64,000 nt of DNA from an uncultured Oscillospiraceae bacterium (GTDB lineage: Bacteria > Bacillota > Clostridia > Oscillospirales > Oscillospiraceae): the NCBI GenBank assembly GCA_944386055.1, contig CALWZP010000012.1:1-64000 (forward strand). The letters run 5' to 3'. Position 1 is the stretch's first letter. The number at the start of each line of letters is the position of its first letter. Below, piece after piece: positions 17,351-27,282 of this stretch. Both the position numbers and the translations under genes were made by a program. The notes below the pieces were generated by a model that saw only the letters and a program-made list of their open reading frames with translations, did no database searches and was not told the DNA's origin.

Positions 17351-17373
17351 GATTTCTCCGGAAGGGAGCAGAA

Positions 17374-18465
17374 ATGGACAGGGAATACTCGGCGGTACAG
17401 ACGGCGCCCGACCCGGTGCAGCCGTCCGCTTACCTCCACGACTACCGGGAGAAACGAAAAAGGGCCGTCTGGGTGGCCCTGGGTTTTCTGGCGGTGCTCA
17501 TCGCGGTGGTGTGCATCTCCTTCCTGCTGGGACGCTATCCAGTGACCCCTGACACGGTGGTGCGGATGCTGTGGTACAAGCTGTGGGGACTGAGCGGGGA
17601 CTGGACCACGGTGGAGGAGACGGTGGTGCTGAACATCCGCCTGCCCCGGATCCTGGCGGCGGTGGCGGTGGGCAGCGCGCTTTCAGTGTCGGGCGCCGCC
17701 TATCAGGGGATCTTCAAAAATCCCATGGTGTCCCCCGACATTCTGGGCGCCTCCGCCGGAGCCAGCGTGGGGGCGGCCCTGGCCCTGCTGCTGGGGTGGT
17801 CCACCGCCATGGTCCAGGCGTCCGCCTTTGTGCTGGGCATCGGAGCGGTGGCCCTGGCCTATACCCTGAGCCGGTCCATCGGCCGGGGGAACAACATGGT
17901 CCTGCTGCTGGTACTGTGCGGCATGGTGGTGTCCACCCTGTTCCAGGCGGGGGTATCCATCATCAAATACCTGGCCGACCCCGACTCCACCCTGCCCGAG
18001 ATCACCTATTGGCTGATGGGCAGCATCTCCAAGGTGGGGTACAACGACCTGGCCTATTTCCTCATCCCCTACCTCATCGGGGTCATCCCCCTGCTCCTGC
18101 TGCGGTGGAAGCTGAATGTCCTCTCCTTCGGGGACGAGGAGGCCAAGGCCCTGGGCGTCAACACCGAGCAGACCCGGGTGATCTGTATCGTCTGCGCCAC
18201 CCTGCTCACCGCGGCCACCGTATCCATCTCCGGAACAGTGGGGTGGGTGGGCCTGATGATCCCCCACCTGGTGCGGTTCCTGGTGGGGCCCAACTACAAG
18301 GCGGTGCTTCCCCTCTCCCTGCTGGGGGGCGCGGCGTTCATGCTCATCGTGGACAACTTCTGCCGCTGTATGCTGGCCTATGAGATCCCCCTGGGCATCC
18401 TCACCTCCATCATCGGCGGGCCCTTCTTCGTGCTGATCCTGTATCAGAGAAAGGGGGAGGCGTAA
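17374..18465 (+). CDS. FecCD-type ABC importer permease (cluster 2)
   Basis: Membrane subunit, 363 residues, with the family's hydrophobic segments after a 30-residue polar N-terminus. Hallmarks are NIRLPRILAAVAVGSALSVSG, AYQGIFKNPMVSPDILG and GTVGWVGLMIPH. It resembles the cluster 1 permease throughout. GGGAG is 6 nt before the ATG. It is the first gene after the leader and terminator and overlaps the ATPase gene by 1 nt (TAATG). The substrate is unknown. Confidence 0.93.
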   Translation: MDREYSAVQTAPDPVQPSAYLHDYREKRKRAVWVALGFLAVLIAVVCISFLLGRYPVTPDTVVRMLWYKLWGLSGDWTTVEETVVLNIRLPRILAAVAVGSALSVSGAAYQGIFKNPMVSPDILGASAGASVGAALALLLGWSTAMVQASAFVLGIGAVALAYTLSRSIGRGNNMVLLLVLCGMVVSTLFQAGVSIIKYLADPDSTLPEITYWLMGSISKVGYNDLAYFLIPYLIGVIPLLLLRWKLNVLSFGDEEAKALGVNTEQTRVICIVCATLLTAATVSISGTVGWVGLMIPHLVRFLVGPNYKAVLPLSLLGGAAFMLIVDNFCRCMLAYEIPLGILTSIIGGPFFVLILYQRKGEA

Positions 18466-19247
18466 TGGTCCTGGAAATGAAGGACGCCGCCTGCGGCTAT
18501 GGAAAGCACGCCATTCTGGAGCATGTCTCCATCCAGGTAGAGAGCGGCGAGCTGGTCTGCCTGCTGGGCCCCAACGGGGTGGGCAAGACCACCATGTTCA
18601 AGTCCATGCTGGGGTTTCTTGACCTGCTGGGGGGACAGGTGCTGCTGAACGGGCAGGACCGGGTGAACATCCCCCGGAAGGAGTTCTCCAGGAAGATCGG
18701 CTATGTGCCCCAGTCCCACGAGCCGCCCTTCCCCTTCTCGGTGATGGATGTGGTGGTGATGGGGCGCACGGCCCATCTGAAGGGCTTCGCAGCCCCGTCC
18801 CGGGAGGATTACCTGCTGTCCTATGAGATGCTGGACCGGCTGGGGGTCAACTATCTGAAGGATGCGGTGTACACCAATATCAGCGGCGGCGAACGGCAGA
18901 TGGTCCTCATCGCCCGGGCGCTGACCCAGCAGCCGGAACTGCTGGTGATGGACGAGCCCACGGCCAACCTGGACTATGGCAATCAGATCCGGGTGCTCTC
19001 CGCCATCCGGCAGCTGTCCGACAGCGGGCTGGGGGTGCTGATGACCTCCCACAATCCGGACCACGCGTTTTTGTGCTGCACCCGGGCGGTGCTGATCACC
19101 AAGGACAAGCGGGTGGTCAGCGGTCCGGTGGACGAAATCGTGACGGAAGAGGCGCTCCGGGCGGCCTACGGGGTGGATGTGAAGATCACCCAGGCCCTCA
19201 GTGACCAAGGCGTGCCAGTAAAGTCCTGCGTGCCCATGCTGGCGTAG
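18465..19247 (+). CDS. FecE/BtuD-type ABC importer ATPase (cluster 2)
   Basis: 260-residue ATPase with Walker A GPNGVGKTT near residue 35, signature ISGGERQM near 141 and Walker B LLVMDEPTANLD near 163. It pairs with the preceding permease, whose stop codon overlaps its ATG. Similar to the cluster 1 ATPase. It drives uptake of an iron-complex-type or tetrapyrrole-type ligand, inferred from family only. Confidence 0.92.
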   Translation: MVLEMKDAACGYGKHAILEHVSIQVESGELVCLLGPNGVGKTTMFKSMLGFLDLLGGQVLLNGQDRVNIPRKEFSRKIGYVPQSHEPPFPFSVMDVVVMGRTAHLKGFAAPSREDYLLSYEMLDRLGVNYLKDAVYTNISGGERQMVLIARALTQQPELLVMDEPTANLDYGNQIRVLSAIRQLSDSGLGVLMTSHNPDHAFLCCTRAVLITKDKRVVSGPVDEIVTEEALRAAYGVDVKITQALSDQGVPVKSCVPMLA

Positions 19248-19304
19248 ACAGACAAACAGACCTGAAATTCAGAAGATTATCAAATAAAGAAGGAGAGAAC
19301 AACA

Positions 19305-20402
19305 ATGAACGGAACGAGAACCTGGAAGAAGCTCACCGCCCTGCTGGCGGCGACGGCGCTGACGGCGGGACTGCTGGCCGGCTGCGGCGGCGGGACCGGA
19401 GAGACGCAGAACACCGAAAGCGGGCAGCCGGACCCCTCCCCCAGCCAGTCCCAGACCGCAGAGACGCGCACGGTGACTGACATGAGCGGCGTGGAGGTGG
19501 AGATTCCCGCCGAGGTGACCCAATACGCCGACGCGTGGATGGCCCACAATGAGGTGATCGTCATGCTGGATGAGGCAGAGGGGCTGGTGGCAACTGTTCA
19601 GACGCCCCAAAGTGCGGCTTGGATGTACTTTGTTCAGCCGAATATGTACAACGCCCTGTCCACCTTCGGCGATGAGTTCAACCTGGAGGAGCTGGTGGCC
19701 TTGGAGCCCGATGTGGTGTTTGCCTCCAATGAGGAACTGCGGGATCAGTTGGCATCTGTGGGGATTCCTCTGGTGAATGTCATGTTTACCAATTATGATG
19801 AGATGAAGCAGTCCATCACCCTCACCGGGGAGGTTCTGGGGGGCGATGCGGTGCAGATGGCTGAGGACTATGTGGCCTATCTGGACGATGTGCTGGCACA
19901 GCTGGAGGAGCTGGTCAGCAGCCTGTCCGAGGAGGAGAAGCCGACGGTGCTTCACGGGAACAGCGTCTATGATTTGAATATTGATGGCTCTAATACGATC
20001 ATTGACGCCTGGATCACCGCCGCGGGCGGCACCAACGCCGCCGCCGAGGTGGAGGGCAACATGCAGACAGTGACGATGGAGCAGATCCTGGTATGGGACC
20101 CTGATGTGATCATCACCGGGACAAAGAGCGAAGTGGAGGAGATCATGAACGACCCGGAATGGGCGGGCCTCACCGCAGTGCAGAACGGGCAAGTTTATAC
20201 CAACCCCAAGGGGGTGTTCTCCTGGGACCGCTATGGCGTGGAGGAGGCCCTCCAGCTGCAATGGGTTGCCAATCTGCTGCATCCGGAACTCTTCAATATC
20301 GATATTCGGACGCAGGTAAAGGATTTTTATGAGACATTCCTTCACTACACCCTTACCGACGAGCAGGTGGAGCTGATTCTCAATGCAGAGGCACCGCAAT
20401 AA
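19305..20402 (+). CDS. Substrate-binding lipoprotein 1 (cluster 2)
   Basis: 365-residue extracellular binding protein of the FecB/BtuF fold with lipobox LLAGC near residue 21-25, a Gly/Ser/Pro linker, and the start phrase TVTDMSGVEVEIPAEV. Its C-terminus (LTDEQVELILN) is the best match to the relic at 6040-6143. The middle and end of the gene use more A/T-ending codons than its neighbours, which hints at a different history. AAGGAGAG stands 8 nt before the ATG. A second binding protein follows immediately. Confidence 0.88.
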   Translation: MNGTRTWKKLTALLAATALTAGLLAGCGGGTGETQNTESGQPDPSPSQSQTAETRTVTDMSGVEVEIPAEVTQYADAWMAHNEVIVMLDEAEGLVATVQTPQSAAWMYFVQPNMYNALSTFGDEFNLEELVALEPDVVFASNEELRDQLASVGIPLVNVMFTNYDEMKQSITLTGEVLGGDAVQMAEDYVAYLDDVLAQLEELVSSLSEEEKPTVLHGNSVYDLNIDGSNTIIDAWITAAGGTNAAAEVEGNMQTVTMEQILVWDPDVIITGTKSEVEEIMNDPEWAGLTAVQNGQVYTNPKGVFSWDRYGVEEALQLQWVANLLHPELFNIDIRTQVKDFYETFLHYTLTDEQVELILNAEAPQ

Positions 20403-20438
20403 CAGGGAAAACCATCAACAGGAAAGAGGATCAAAGAG

Positions 20439-21536
20439 ATGAGACAGATCAAGAAACCCCTGACCCTTCTGCTGACCCTGGCCATGACGCTGGCCCTGCT
20501 GACCGGCTGCGGCGGAGGGGGAGAGACCCAGAACACCGGAAGCGGCGCGGCCGACCCCACGCCCAGCCAGACCCAGGAGGAGCAGACCGGCACCCGGACC
20601 ATCACCGACCTCTCCGGCAACGAGGTGGTGCTGCCGGAGGTGGTGGAGCACATCGCCTTCACCTCCTGGCCCGCCGGCGAGGCCATCACCATCATGCTGG
20701 AAAAGGTGGACATCCTGGCCACCCTCAGCACCACAAATGCCGGGAACGAGCTGATCATGGAGTTCTATCCCCAGCTGGCGGACCTGCCCACCACCCCGGA
20801 CATCAGCGAGGGCAATGTGGAGGAGTTCCTGGCCTACGGCGTGCAGCTGGTCTTCACCGACGAGTCCCGGCGTGAGGCATTTGAAAATGCCGGCATCGCC
20901 GTGCTGGTGCCGGATACCTCCGGCCCCGAGGCCATTATGAACACCATCCTGATGATGGGCGAGGCCTTTGGCGGGGAGAGCTATGAGAAGGCGCAGACCT
21001 ATGTGGAGTACTATCAGAACAATCTGGACTCCCTCTCCCAGGTCAGCAGCCAGGTGCCCGAGGAGGACCGGCCCCGGGTATATTACGCGGCCAGCGGACT
21101 GCTGAACACCGAGGGCAGCGGCAGCATCACCAACTCCTGGATGGAGGCGGCGGGCGGCATCAATGTGGCCACCGAGAACGGGATCGAGGGGACCTTCATC
21201 GACATCGATGCGGAGACCCTGCTGAACTGGAACCCCGATATCATCATCCTCCGGGATGCGGAGTTCTACCAGCAGCTGATGGACGACCCTGTGCTCAGTG
21301 CGCTGACCGCGGTGCAGGAGGGAAAGGTCTATGTGGCCCCCATCGGCATCTACAACTGGGCGGTGCGCGCCTCTGAGGCGGCGATCATGCCCCTTTGGGC
21401 CGCCACGGTGATCTCGCCTGAGCTGTTCCCCGAGCTGGACATTGAACAGGAGACCTGGGATTTCCACAACTTCTACTACGGCATGGATCTCAGCGACGAG
21501 CAGATCCAGCAGATCCTCCATCCCGCAGGGGTGTAA
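20439..21536 (+). CDS. Substrate-binding lipoprotein 2 (cluster 2)
   Basis: 365 residues; lipobox LLTGC near residue 20-24, then a linker and binding fold (TITDLSGNEVVLPEVVEHIAF; NWNPDIIILRD). It is a paralogue of the preceding protein, mainly alike at both ends, so the two may bind different ligands or different forms of one. The stop codon TAA precedes the start of the NifE-like gene by 3 nt, which physically links ligand capture to the enzyme genes. Confidence 0.88.
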   Translation: MRQIKKPLTLLLTLAMTLALLTGCGGGGETQNTGSGAADPTPSQTQEEQTGTRTITDLSGNEVVLPEVVEHIAFTSWPAGEAITIMLEKVDILATLSTTNAGNELIMEFYPQLADLPTTPDISEGNVEEFLAYGVQLVFTDESRREAFENAGIAVLVPDTSGPEAIMNTILMMGEAFGGESYEKAQTYVEYYQNNLDSLSQVSSQVPEEDRPRVYYAASGLLNTEGSGSITNSWMEAAGGINVATENGIEGTFIDIDAETLLNWNPDIIILRDAEFYQQLMDDPVLSALTAVQEGKVYVAPIGIYNWAVRASEAAIMPLWAATVISPELFPELDIEQETWDFHNFYYGMDLSDEQIQQILHPAGV

Positions 21537-21539
21537 TGT

Positions 21540-22700
21540 ATGGAAGGGGAGCGGAATTCCGTGCGCCCCGTGCTGACCCCGGTGAGATCACAGACCGGCA
21601 TCTATCCCATGCTGGCCCGGATCCCCGGGGTCCAGCTGTTGTTTCTGGGGCCCCAGGCCTGCACGCGGCACGGGCTGATCTCCACCCTGCAGGAGCTGCA
21701 CAGGAAGATGGCCTTCCTCTGCCTGACGGAGACAGAGGTGATTACCGGGCGCTATCTGGATAAAACGGCAGAGGCGGCAGGGGAGCTGGTCCGCCGGCGG
21801 AAGGCGTCCAGCCTGCTGCTGATCACCTGCTGCCAGAACGCCCTGGTGGGGACGGACTATGACCGGCTCATCACCCGGATCCAGGGGGAGCTGGGCCTCC
21901 CGGTGAAATATCTGGAGGTGAACCGCCTGCAGATGTACGCCCGGCGGAAGGGGGCGCTGATGAGCCGCCCCACCGAGCAGCTGATCTATGACTTCCTCCT
22001 TCCCCGGGAGAAAAGCGCCCGGCCATGGGTGAACCTCATCGGTCCGCCGGGGGTGCGGGGGGACGGGGAGACCGCCGCCTTCCTGCAGATGGCGGGGGCG
22101 GAGCGGGTGTACACCATAGACCGGTGCGGGGACTTCGCCGGCTATCAGGATATGGCGGGGGCCCATCTCAATGTGGCGCTGACCCGGTCGGGTGAGGAGA
22201 CCGCCCGGTATTTGGAGGAGAAGCTGGGCATCCCCTGGCTGCCGCTGAACGCCGGGTATGACGAGGAACTGCTGGCGCGGCAGTATATGGACCTGGGGGC
22301 TTTTTTTGGCTGTGACGCCGGCGGCTGGCTGCGCCGGGCGCGGAAGCGCCTGGAGAAGCGGCTGGAGGGCCTGGAAAGGACGCTGCCGGAGCTGGAGGTG
22401 GACGGCCGGGGGGCGGCGGACGGAATCGCCCTGGCGAACTGGCTCTGGCGGCACGGGTTTGCGGTAAAGACGGTGTGGCTGGACAGCTGGTCCGGCAGGG
22501 AAGAGAAGGCGGAGGAGTGGCTGACGGCGCATCATCCGGAGACGGCGTTGTGCCGCCAGCCCTACCGGCCCGCCCTGAACCCCACCCCGCCGAACCAGCT
22601 GCGCCGGGCGGTGCAGCGACCGATATTTCCCACCGGATATGAGGTGCTCCATCAGGCGGTGGAGCAGCTGGAGGCCATGACAGGAGGCGGGGAGAGATGA
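21540..22700 (+). CDS. Nitrogenase component 1-like protein, NifE/NifK-type (cluster 2)
   Basis: 386-residue component 1 superfamily member. Candidate cluster ligands are C41 (LFLGPQACTRHG), C61, and C97/C98 (LLITCCQNALVGTD). The C41 and C97 contexts match C45 and C105 of the cluster 1 homologue. A Rossmann-like second half (VNLIGPPGV near 163) is typical of the superfamily. It starts 3 nt after the binding protein stop and overlaps the next gene by 4 nt. The reaction is unknown; it would act with the NifD-like and NifH-like partners. Confidence 0.82.
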   Translation: MEGERNSVRPVLTPVRSQTGIYPMLARIPGVQLLFLGPQACTRHGLISTLQELHRKMAFLCLTETEVITGRYLDKTAEAAGELVRRRKASSLLLITCCQNALVGTDYDRLITRIQGELGLPVKYLEVNRLQMYARRKGALMSRPTEQLIYDFLLPREKSARPWVNLIGPPGVRGDGETAAFLQMAGAERVYTIDRCGDFAGYQDMAGAHLNVALTRSGEETARYLEEKLGIPWLPLNAGYDEELLARQYMDLGAFFGCDAGGWLRRARKRLEKRLEGLERTLPELEVDGRGAADGIALANWLWRHGFAVKTVWLDSWSGREEKAEEWLTAHHPETALCRQPYRPALNPTPPNQLRRAVQRPIFPTGYEVLHQAVEQLEAMTGGGER

Positions 22701-23857
22701 GAGGACTTTGGATGGAGCTGCCCCCCTTCTCCCCGGACACCTCGGGGTTTGCCTCCGCCCTGTCCGGGACGGACGGCATGGGGCTGATAGACGATGTGCG
22801 GGGCTGCTGCGGAAACTATTACGGCAGTGAGGAGACCAGGCGGGGGATCCCCATCCGGGTTTTTGTGTCCGAGCTGGGCAATGAGGACGCCGTTCTGGGC
22901 ACCGAGGGGGTGCTGACGCGGCGGTGCCGGGCGCTGGCGGAACAGCTCTCCCCTGCGTTTGTGCTGCTGTGCGGAAGCCCCATCGCCGCCCTGATCGGGA
23001 CAGATCTGGAGGGGATCGCGGGAAAACTGGGCAGAGCGCTGGGTTTGCCTGTCTCCCAGGTGGACCTGTCGGGACACGGGACCTATGAGGAGGGGCTGTC
23101 CAAAACGCTGGAGGCGATGGCCCGTGCCCTGAGCGGGCCGGGAGAGCGGCGGAAAGAGACGGTGAACATCCTGGGGGCGAACCACCTGGATTGGTCCGGC
23201 GGGGACATGGCGGCGCTGCGGAAGTGGATCGCGGACGGCTCCGGCCTTGCGGTATCCGCAGTGTACGGAGGGGAGACCACCCTTTCGGAGCTGCGCGGAT
23301 CCGGGTGCGCCGGGTTGAACTGGGTGGTCAATGTGTCCGGACTGCGGGCCGCCCAATGGATGCAGGAGCGGTACGGCATCCCCTTCCTCCGGGGCGCCCC
23401 ATTTGGGGCGGCGTGGTCCCGGGCGCTGCTGGACCAGGCGGCGAAGGGCGGGGCGGACTGGATCCCGCCGGCGCCGGGGACAGGGGGGGGACGCGCCCTG
23501 CTGATCGGAGAGCAGTACACCTGCGACGCGCTGCGGCGGCTGCTGTATGAAAACTATGGCTTCTCCACAGTGCAGGTGTGCAGCTTTTTCCGAATGGACC
23601 GGGGCTGCATGGCCTCCGGTGACCGGCGGCTGTGGGAGGAGGACGAGCTGACCCAGCTGCTGGGGGAGGACTTCGACCTGGTCATCGGCGACCCGCTGCT
23701 GCGCCGGTGCGGACCGAGCCGGGGGCGGTGGATCGACCTGCCCCATATCCCGGTGTCCGCGCGGCTCTACGACGACCTGCGCCCCTCTCTGCTGGGAGCG
23801 GGAGCGGACCGGTGGCTGGCGGCGGCGCTGGAACACAGCGACACAGAGGAGGACTGA
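22697..23857 (+). CDS. Nitrogenase component 1-like protein, NifD/NifK-type (cluster 2)
   Basis: 386 residues. Cysteines C37/C38 (DDVRGCCGNYYG) and the loop LCGSPIAALIGTDLEGIA near 95-112 correspond to the cluster 1 homologue at 9317; the phrase MELPPFSPDTSGF also matches its N-terminus. No obvious FeMo-cofactor ligand pair can be assigned. Its ATG overlaps the upstream stop (ATGA), suggesting coupled synthesis of the two subunits. Confidence 0.82.
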   Translation: MRGLWMELPPFSPDTSGFASALSGTDGMGLIDDVRGCCGNYYGSEETRRGIPIRVFVSELGNEDAVLGTEGVLTRRCRALAEQLSPAFVLLCGSPIAALIGTDLEGIAGKLGRALGLPVSQVDLSGHGTYEEGLSKTLEAMARALSGPGERRKETVNILGANHLDWSGGDMAALRKWIADGSGLAVSAVYGGETTLSELRGSGCAGLNWVVNVSGLRAAQWMQERYGIPFLRGAPFGAAWSRALLDQAAKGGADWIPPAPGTGGGRALLIGEQYTCDALRRLLYENYGFSTVQVCSFFRMDRGCMASGDRRLWEEDELTQLLGEDFDLVIGDPLLRRCGPSRGRWIDLPHIPVSARLYDDLRPSLLGAGADRWLAAALEHSDTEED

Positions 23858-24676
<819 letters not shown>

Positions 24677-24684
24677 ACCAAAAG

Positions 24685-24729
24685 GGGAAAGCCCCCGCGC
24701 CGCCGGAAAAGGGACGCGGGGGCTTTCCC
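24685..24729 (+). terminator. Terminator of cluster 2
   Basis: A perfect 15-bp stem (GGGAAAGCCCCCGCG with its complement) around a 15-nt loop, 9 nt after the NifH-like stop. The tail is only weakly T-rich. Confidence 0.75.
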
Positions 24730-24772
24730 TGCTTAGAGGAGGAAAAAGCCGCAAAGCGCTGAAAACAGGGGA

Positions 24773-24789
24773 CTCGACCGCCGGTCGAG
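24773..24789. promoter_or_regulatory. Palindromic operator upstream of XRE-membrane gene 1
   Basis: CTCGACCG, one central C, CGGTCGAG: a perfect 17-bp dyad whose centre lies 30 bp before the -35. A dyad with the same ACCGCCGGT core and spacing lies upstream of the second XRE-membrane gene (48203-48217). Confidence 0.6.
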
Positions 24790-24810
24790 GGGGAAATTAG
24801 GGGCGGATTG

Positions 24811-24839
24811 TTGACAACGGCGTGCCGCGGGGTTAGGCT
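24811..24839 (+). promoter_or_regulatory. Promoter of XRE-membrane gene 1
   Basis: TTGACA (24811-24816), 17-bp spacer, TAGGCT (24834-24839). The weak -10 suggests activation or low basal expression. Confidence 0.6.
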
Positions 24840-24873
24840 GAGAGCAGACCGACCAAGAAGGAGGCTCAACCCT

Positions 24874-25926
24874 ATGGATGAGAGAACGGAACAAAATACC
24901 GCCCGCCGGACCGGCGGAGCGGAGGGCTTTGGAAGCTATATCCGGCGCAAGCGGCAGGAGGCGGGACTGACCCAGCGGGCGCTGGCGGAGCTGCTGTTTG
25001 TCAGCGAGTCGGCGGTGAGCAAGTGGGAGCGGGACCTCTCCTATCCCGATGTGTCCCTCATCCCAGACATCTGCCGGGAGCTGCACATCTCAGAGCACGC
25101 GTTCTTCGCCGCCTGTGACGACGCGCCCTCCCCGGCGGAGCGGCAGGCGCGCCACTGGCAGCGGCTGGTGCGGGGGTGGCGGTGGTTTTTCGGGATCAGC
25201 TATGCCGCGGCGGCGGGGATCTGCCTGCTGTGCGATTTGTTCATGGACAGTGGCCTGGACTGGTCCCTCATCGTGATCTCCGCCCTGGCCCTGGCTTTCT
25301 GCGTGACCAACCTCCCCTTCCTGGCCAAGCGGGAGACGGCGGCGGTGTGCCTTGGGTGCGGCAGCGGGGCGCTGATGCTCCTGCTGCTTGCCTGCTGGAA
25401 CTACACTGGAGGGCGGTGGATCCTGGGGGGACTGGCCATCGCCTGGGTGAGCCTGCTGCTGCCCTGGAGCCTGTATGCCCTGCGGCGGTTTGCCCGGCGG
25501 TACCGTGCAGCCCTGGCCGCCGGGATCTTCACCCTGTGGGTGTACGCCCTGCTGGCGGTGATCTGGCTGTTCACCGGGGGGATGTGGCTGTGGGACATCG
25601 CCCTCCCGCTGACCACGGTGTGCCTGCTGTTCGGTTGGGCGGTGCTGGCGGCGGTGCAGTGGGTGCCGGGGAACCGCTGGTGCCGGGGGGCGATGCTGGC
25701 GGCCCTGGCCGCCCTGTCCATCCCGGTGGGCAACACCCTGCCCCGGTGGATGGGGCTGCCGGGGACGGAGGACATCTCCTTCGCCGCCTATCTGGATCCC
25801 CGCCTGCCTCTGGAGGGGTGGGAGATCGCGGACCGGTACACCTGCTATCTGCTGCTGGCTGTGGCGGCGGCGCTGCTCGTCGTGGGCCTGATCCGCCTGC
25901 GCCGGGTGCGGGACAGGACGGCCTGA
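24874..25926 (+). CDS. XRE-family regulator fused to a multi-helix membrane domain (1)
   Basis: 350 residues. An N-terminal XRE helix-turn-helix (RRKRQEAGLTQRALAELLF, then ESAVSKWERDLSYPDV, near residues 22-60) is followed from about residue 100 by eight or so hydrophobic segments. The DNA-binding part is thus anchored to the membrane. AAGGAGG is 9 nt before the ATG at 24874. A palindrome and promoter upstream match those of the similar gene at 48295. The signal it senses is unknown. Confidence 0.85.
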   Translation: MDERTEQNTARRTGGAEGFGSYIRRKRQEAGLTQRALAELLFVSESAVSKWERDLSYPDVSLIPDICRELHISEHAFFAACDDAPSPAERQARHWQRLVRGWRWFFGISYAAAAGICLLCDLFMDSGLDWSLIVISALALAFCVTNLPFLAKRETAAVCLGCGSGALMLLLLACWNYTGGRWILGGLAIAWVSLLLPWSLYALRRFARRYRAALAAGIFTLWVYALLAVIWLFTGGMWLWDIALPLTTVCLLFGWAVLAAVQWVPGNRWCRGAMLAALAALSIPVGNTLPRWMGLPGTEDISFAAYLDPRLPLEGWEIADRYTCYLLLAVAAALLVVGLIRLRRVRDRTA

Positions 25927-25936
25927 GGAAACAGAA

Positions 25937-25971
25937 CGGAGGGGCGTCAGCACATAGCTGACGCCCCTCCG
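25937..25971. terminator. Bidirectional terminator between convergent genes
   Basis: CGGAGGGGCGTCAGC, 5-nt loop, exact complement. It lies between the XRE gene (plus) and the DUF4179-like gene (minus), with CATTTCTG on one side and TTCTGTTTCC on the other. Confidence 0.75.
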
Positions 25972-25984
25972 CATTTCTGTGGAG

Positions 25985-27280
25985 TCAGGAGAGGTCCAGG
26001 GTGAGCGGCTGGGCAAAGTCGGTGGTCCGGGTCCAGTTCAGCTGCAGGGTGACGGTGTCATAGGGGTAGTCCTTCAGGAGCAGATAGCCCCGGTACAGGC
26101 CGCTGCCGTCCTCCTCCGGCCGTTGGGTGAGGCCGAGGCCGGCGTAGGCCTCGCTGCCGTCGGGGAGGGTGATGCGGCTGAGGAAGGGCTGGTTCACCGG
26201 GGCGGTGTAGGACAGCTCCACATCCTCCCCCCGCCGCTGTGCTCCGGTCAAAGTGACCCCCTCGGGCAGGGGGCCGCTCTCCAGGGTGTCCAGGTCCACC
26301 GTCACGCAGGACATGGACTTGTCCAGCCACCGGGCCCCGGCGATGTGCAGGGTGAGGTGCTCCGGCTGGGCGAACCAGGGGCTTTCCAGCAGGTAGGAGT
26401 CCCCCATGGCGGACAGGCCGCTGGCCGAGCCATGTTCGTACCGGACGCCGTCCTCATCCTCCAGCCAGAACTCCAGGCCGCGCAGCTCCTCGCCGTTGGC
26501 GGGGTCCTGCTCCAGCACCAGCCGGGCGTGGGTGGGGGCGATCTCCAGGGCGGCCACCCGGATGCGGTTGCCGTCCACTTCCAGCCACCGGTCCACCTCC
26601 ATGGTGGTCCCCTGGTCCCGGAACTGCTCATCCAGGGGGAAGGAGAAGGTGAAGCGGGCCGCCGCGTCCCACTCCCCGGGCCGGTCGTCGTCATAGCACT
26701 CCACCGCGCACTCCAGATACAGCGTCTCGGGCAGGGCGGGGCTCCCCTCACCGCTGTATATCAGGGTGAGGGCGCCGCTCAGCTCCCCCGGGACGACGCT
26801 GGTGCCCACGGCGGACCAGCCGGGCAGCTCCTCCCCGTTGGGGCCCAGAAGGCGGGCGGTGGGCAGGAAGGCGTCGTACTCCTCCGGACCGGTGAAGACG
26901 GCGAAGAGTACCAGCTGTCCCCGGTCGGCCATGAGGTAGGAGAGCTCCACGGCAAAGCCGTTGTCCTCCGCACGCAGGCCGAGGGGCTGGACATAGTCGT
27001 GTTCCACTGCCGCCCGCAGGGTGGGGGAGAGGGCCACCGCGGCGGCCAGATCCCGGAGCACGGGCACCGAGCTGCAGGCCCGGGCGAAGGGGACGCTGAG
27101 GTTCACCAGCAGCACGAAGGCGGCGGCCACGCCCCCCAGACTGGCGGCGGGCACGCCCAAGCGCCGCCGCACCCGATGACGCCGGGCCCGGGCCAGGGCC
27201 CGGGGAACCAGATCGTCCAGCCCCGGGGCCTGGGCGTCCAGAGAGGCCAGCAGGGTCTCATATTCCAGCATGCGGTCCAT
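25985..27280 (-). CDS. DUF4179-like membrane anti-sigma candidate
   Basis: 431 residues. A cytoplasmic N-terminal part (about 60 residues, basic ARARRHRVRRRLG near 43-55), one membrane segment near 58-75, and a long extracytoplasmic part built of beta-rich stretches. This layout and the position directly after an ECF sigma gene (2-nt gap) point to an anti-sigma or signal-sensing partner. AAGGAGG lies 7 nt before the ATG at 27280. I infer the anti-sigma role from context; the domain assignment is by eye. Confidence 0.7.
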   Translation of the reverse strand: MDRMLEYETLLASLDAQAPGLDDLVPRALARARRHRVRRRLGVPAASLGGVAAAFVLLVNLSVPFARACSSVPVLRDLAAAVALSPTLRAAVEHDYVQPLGLRAEDNGFAVELSYLMADRGQLVLFAVFTGPEEYDAFLPTARLLGPNGEELPGWSAVGTSVVPGELSGALTLIYSGEGSPALPETLYLECAVECYDDDRPGEWDAAARFTFSFPLDEQFRDQGTTMEVDRWLEVDGNRIRVAALEIAPTHARLVLEQDPANGEELRGLEFWLEDEDGVRYEHGSASGLSAMGDSYLLESPWFAQPEHLTLHIAGARWLDKSMSCVTVDLDTLESGPLPEGVTLTGAQRRGEDVELSYTAPVNQPFLSRITLPDGSEAYAGLGLTQRPEEDGSGLYRGYLLLKDYPYDTVTLQLNWTRTTDFAQPLTLDLS

Positions 27281-27282
27281 GG

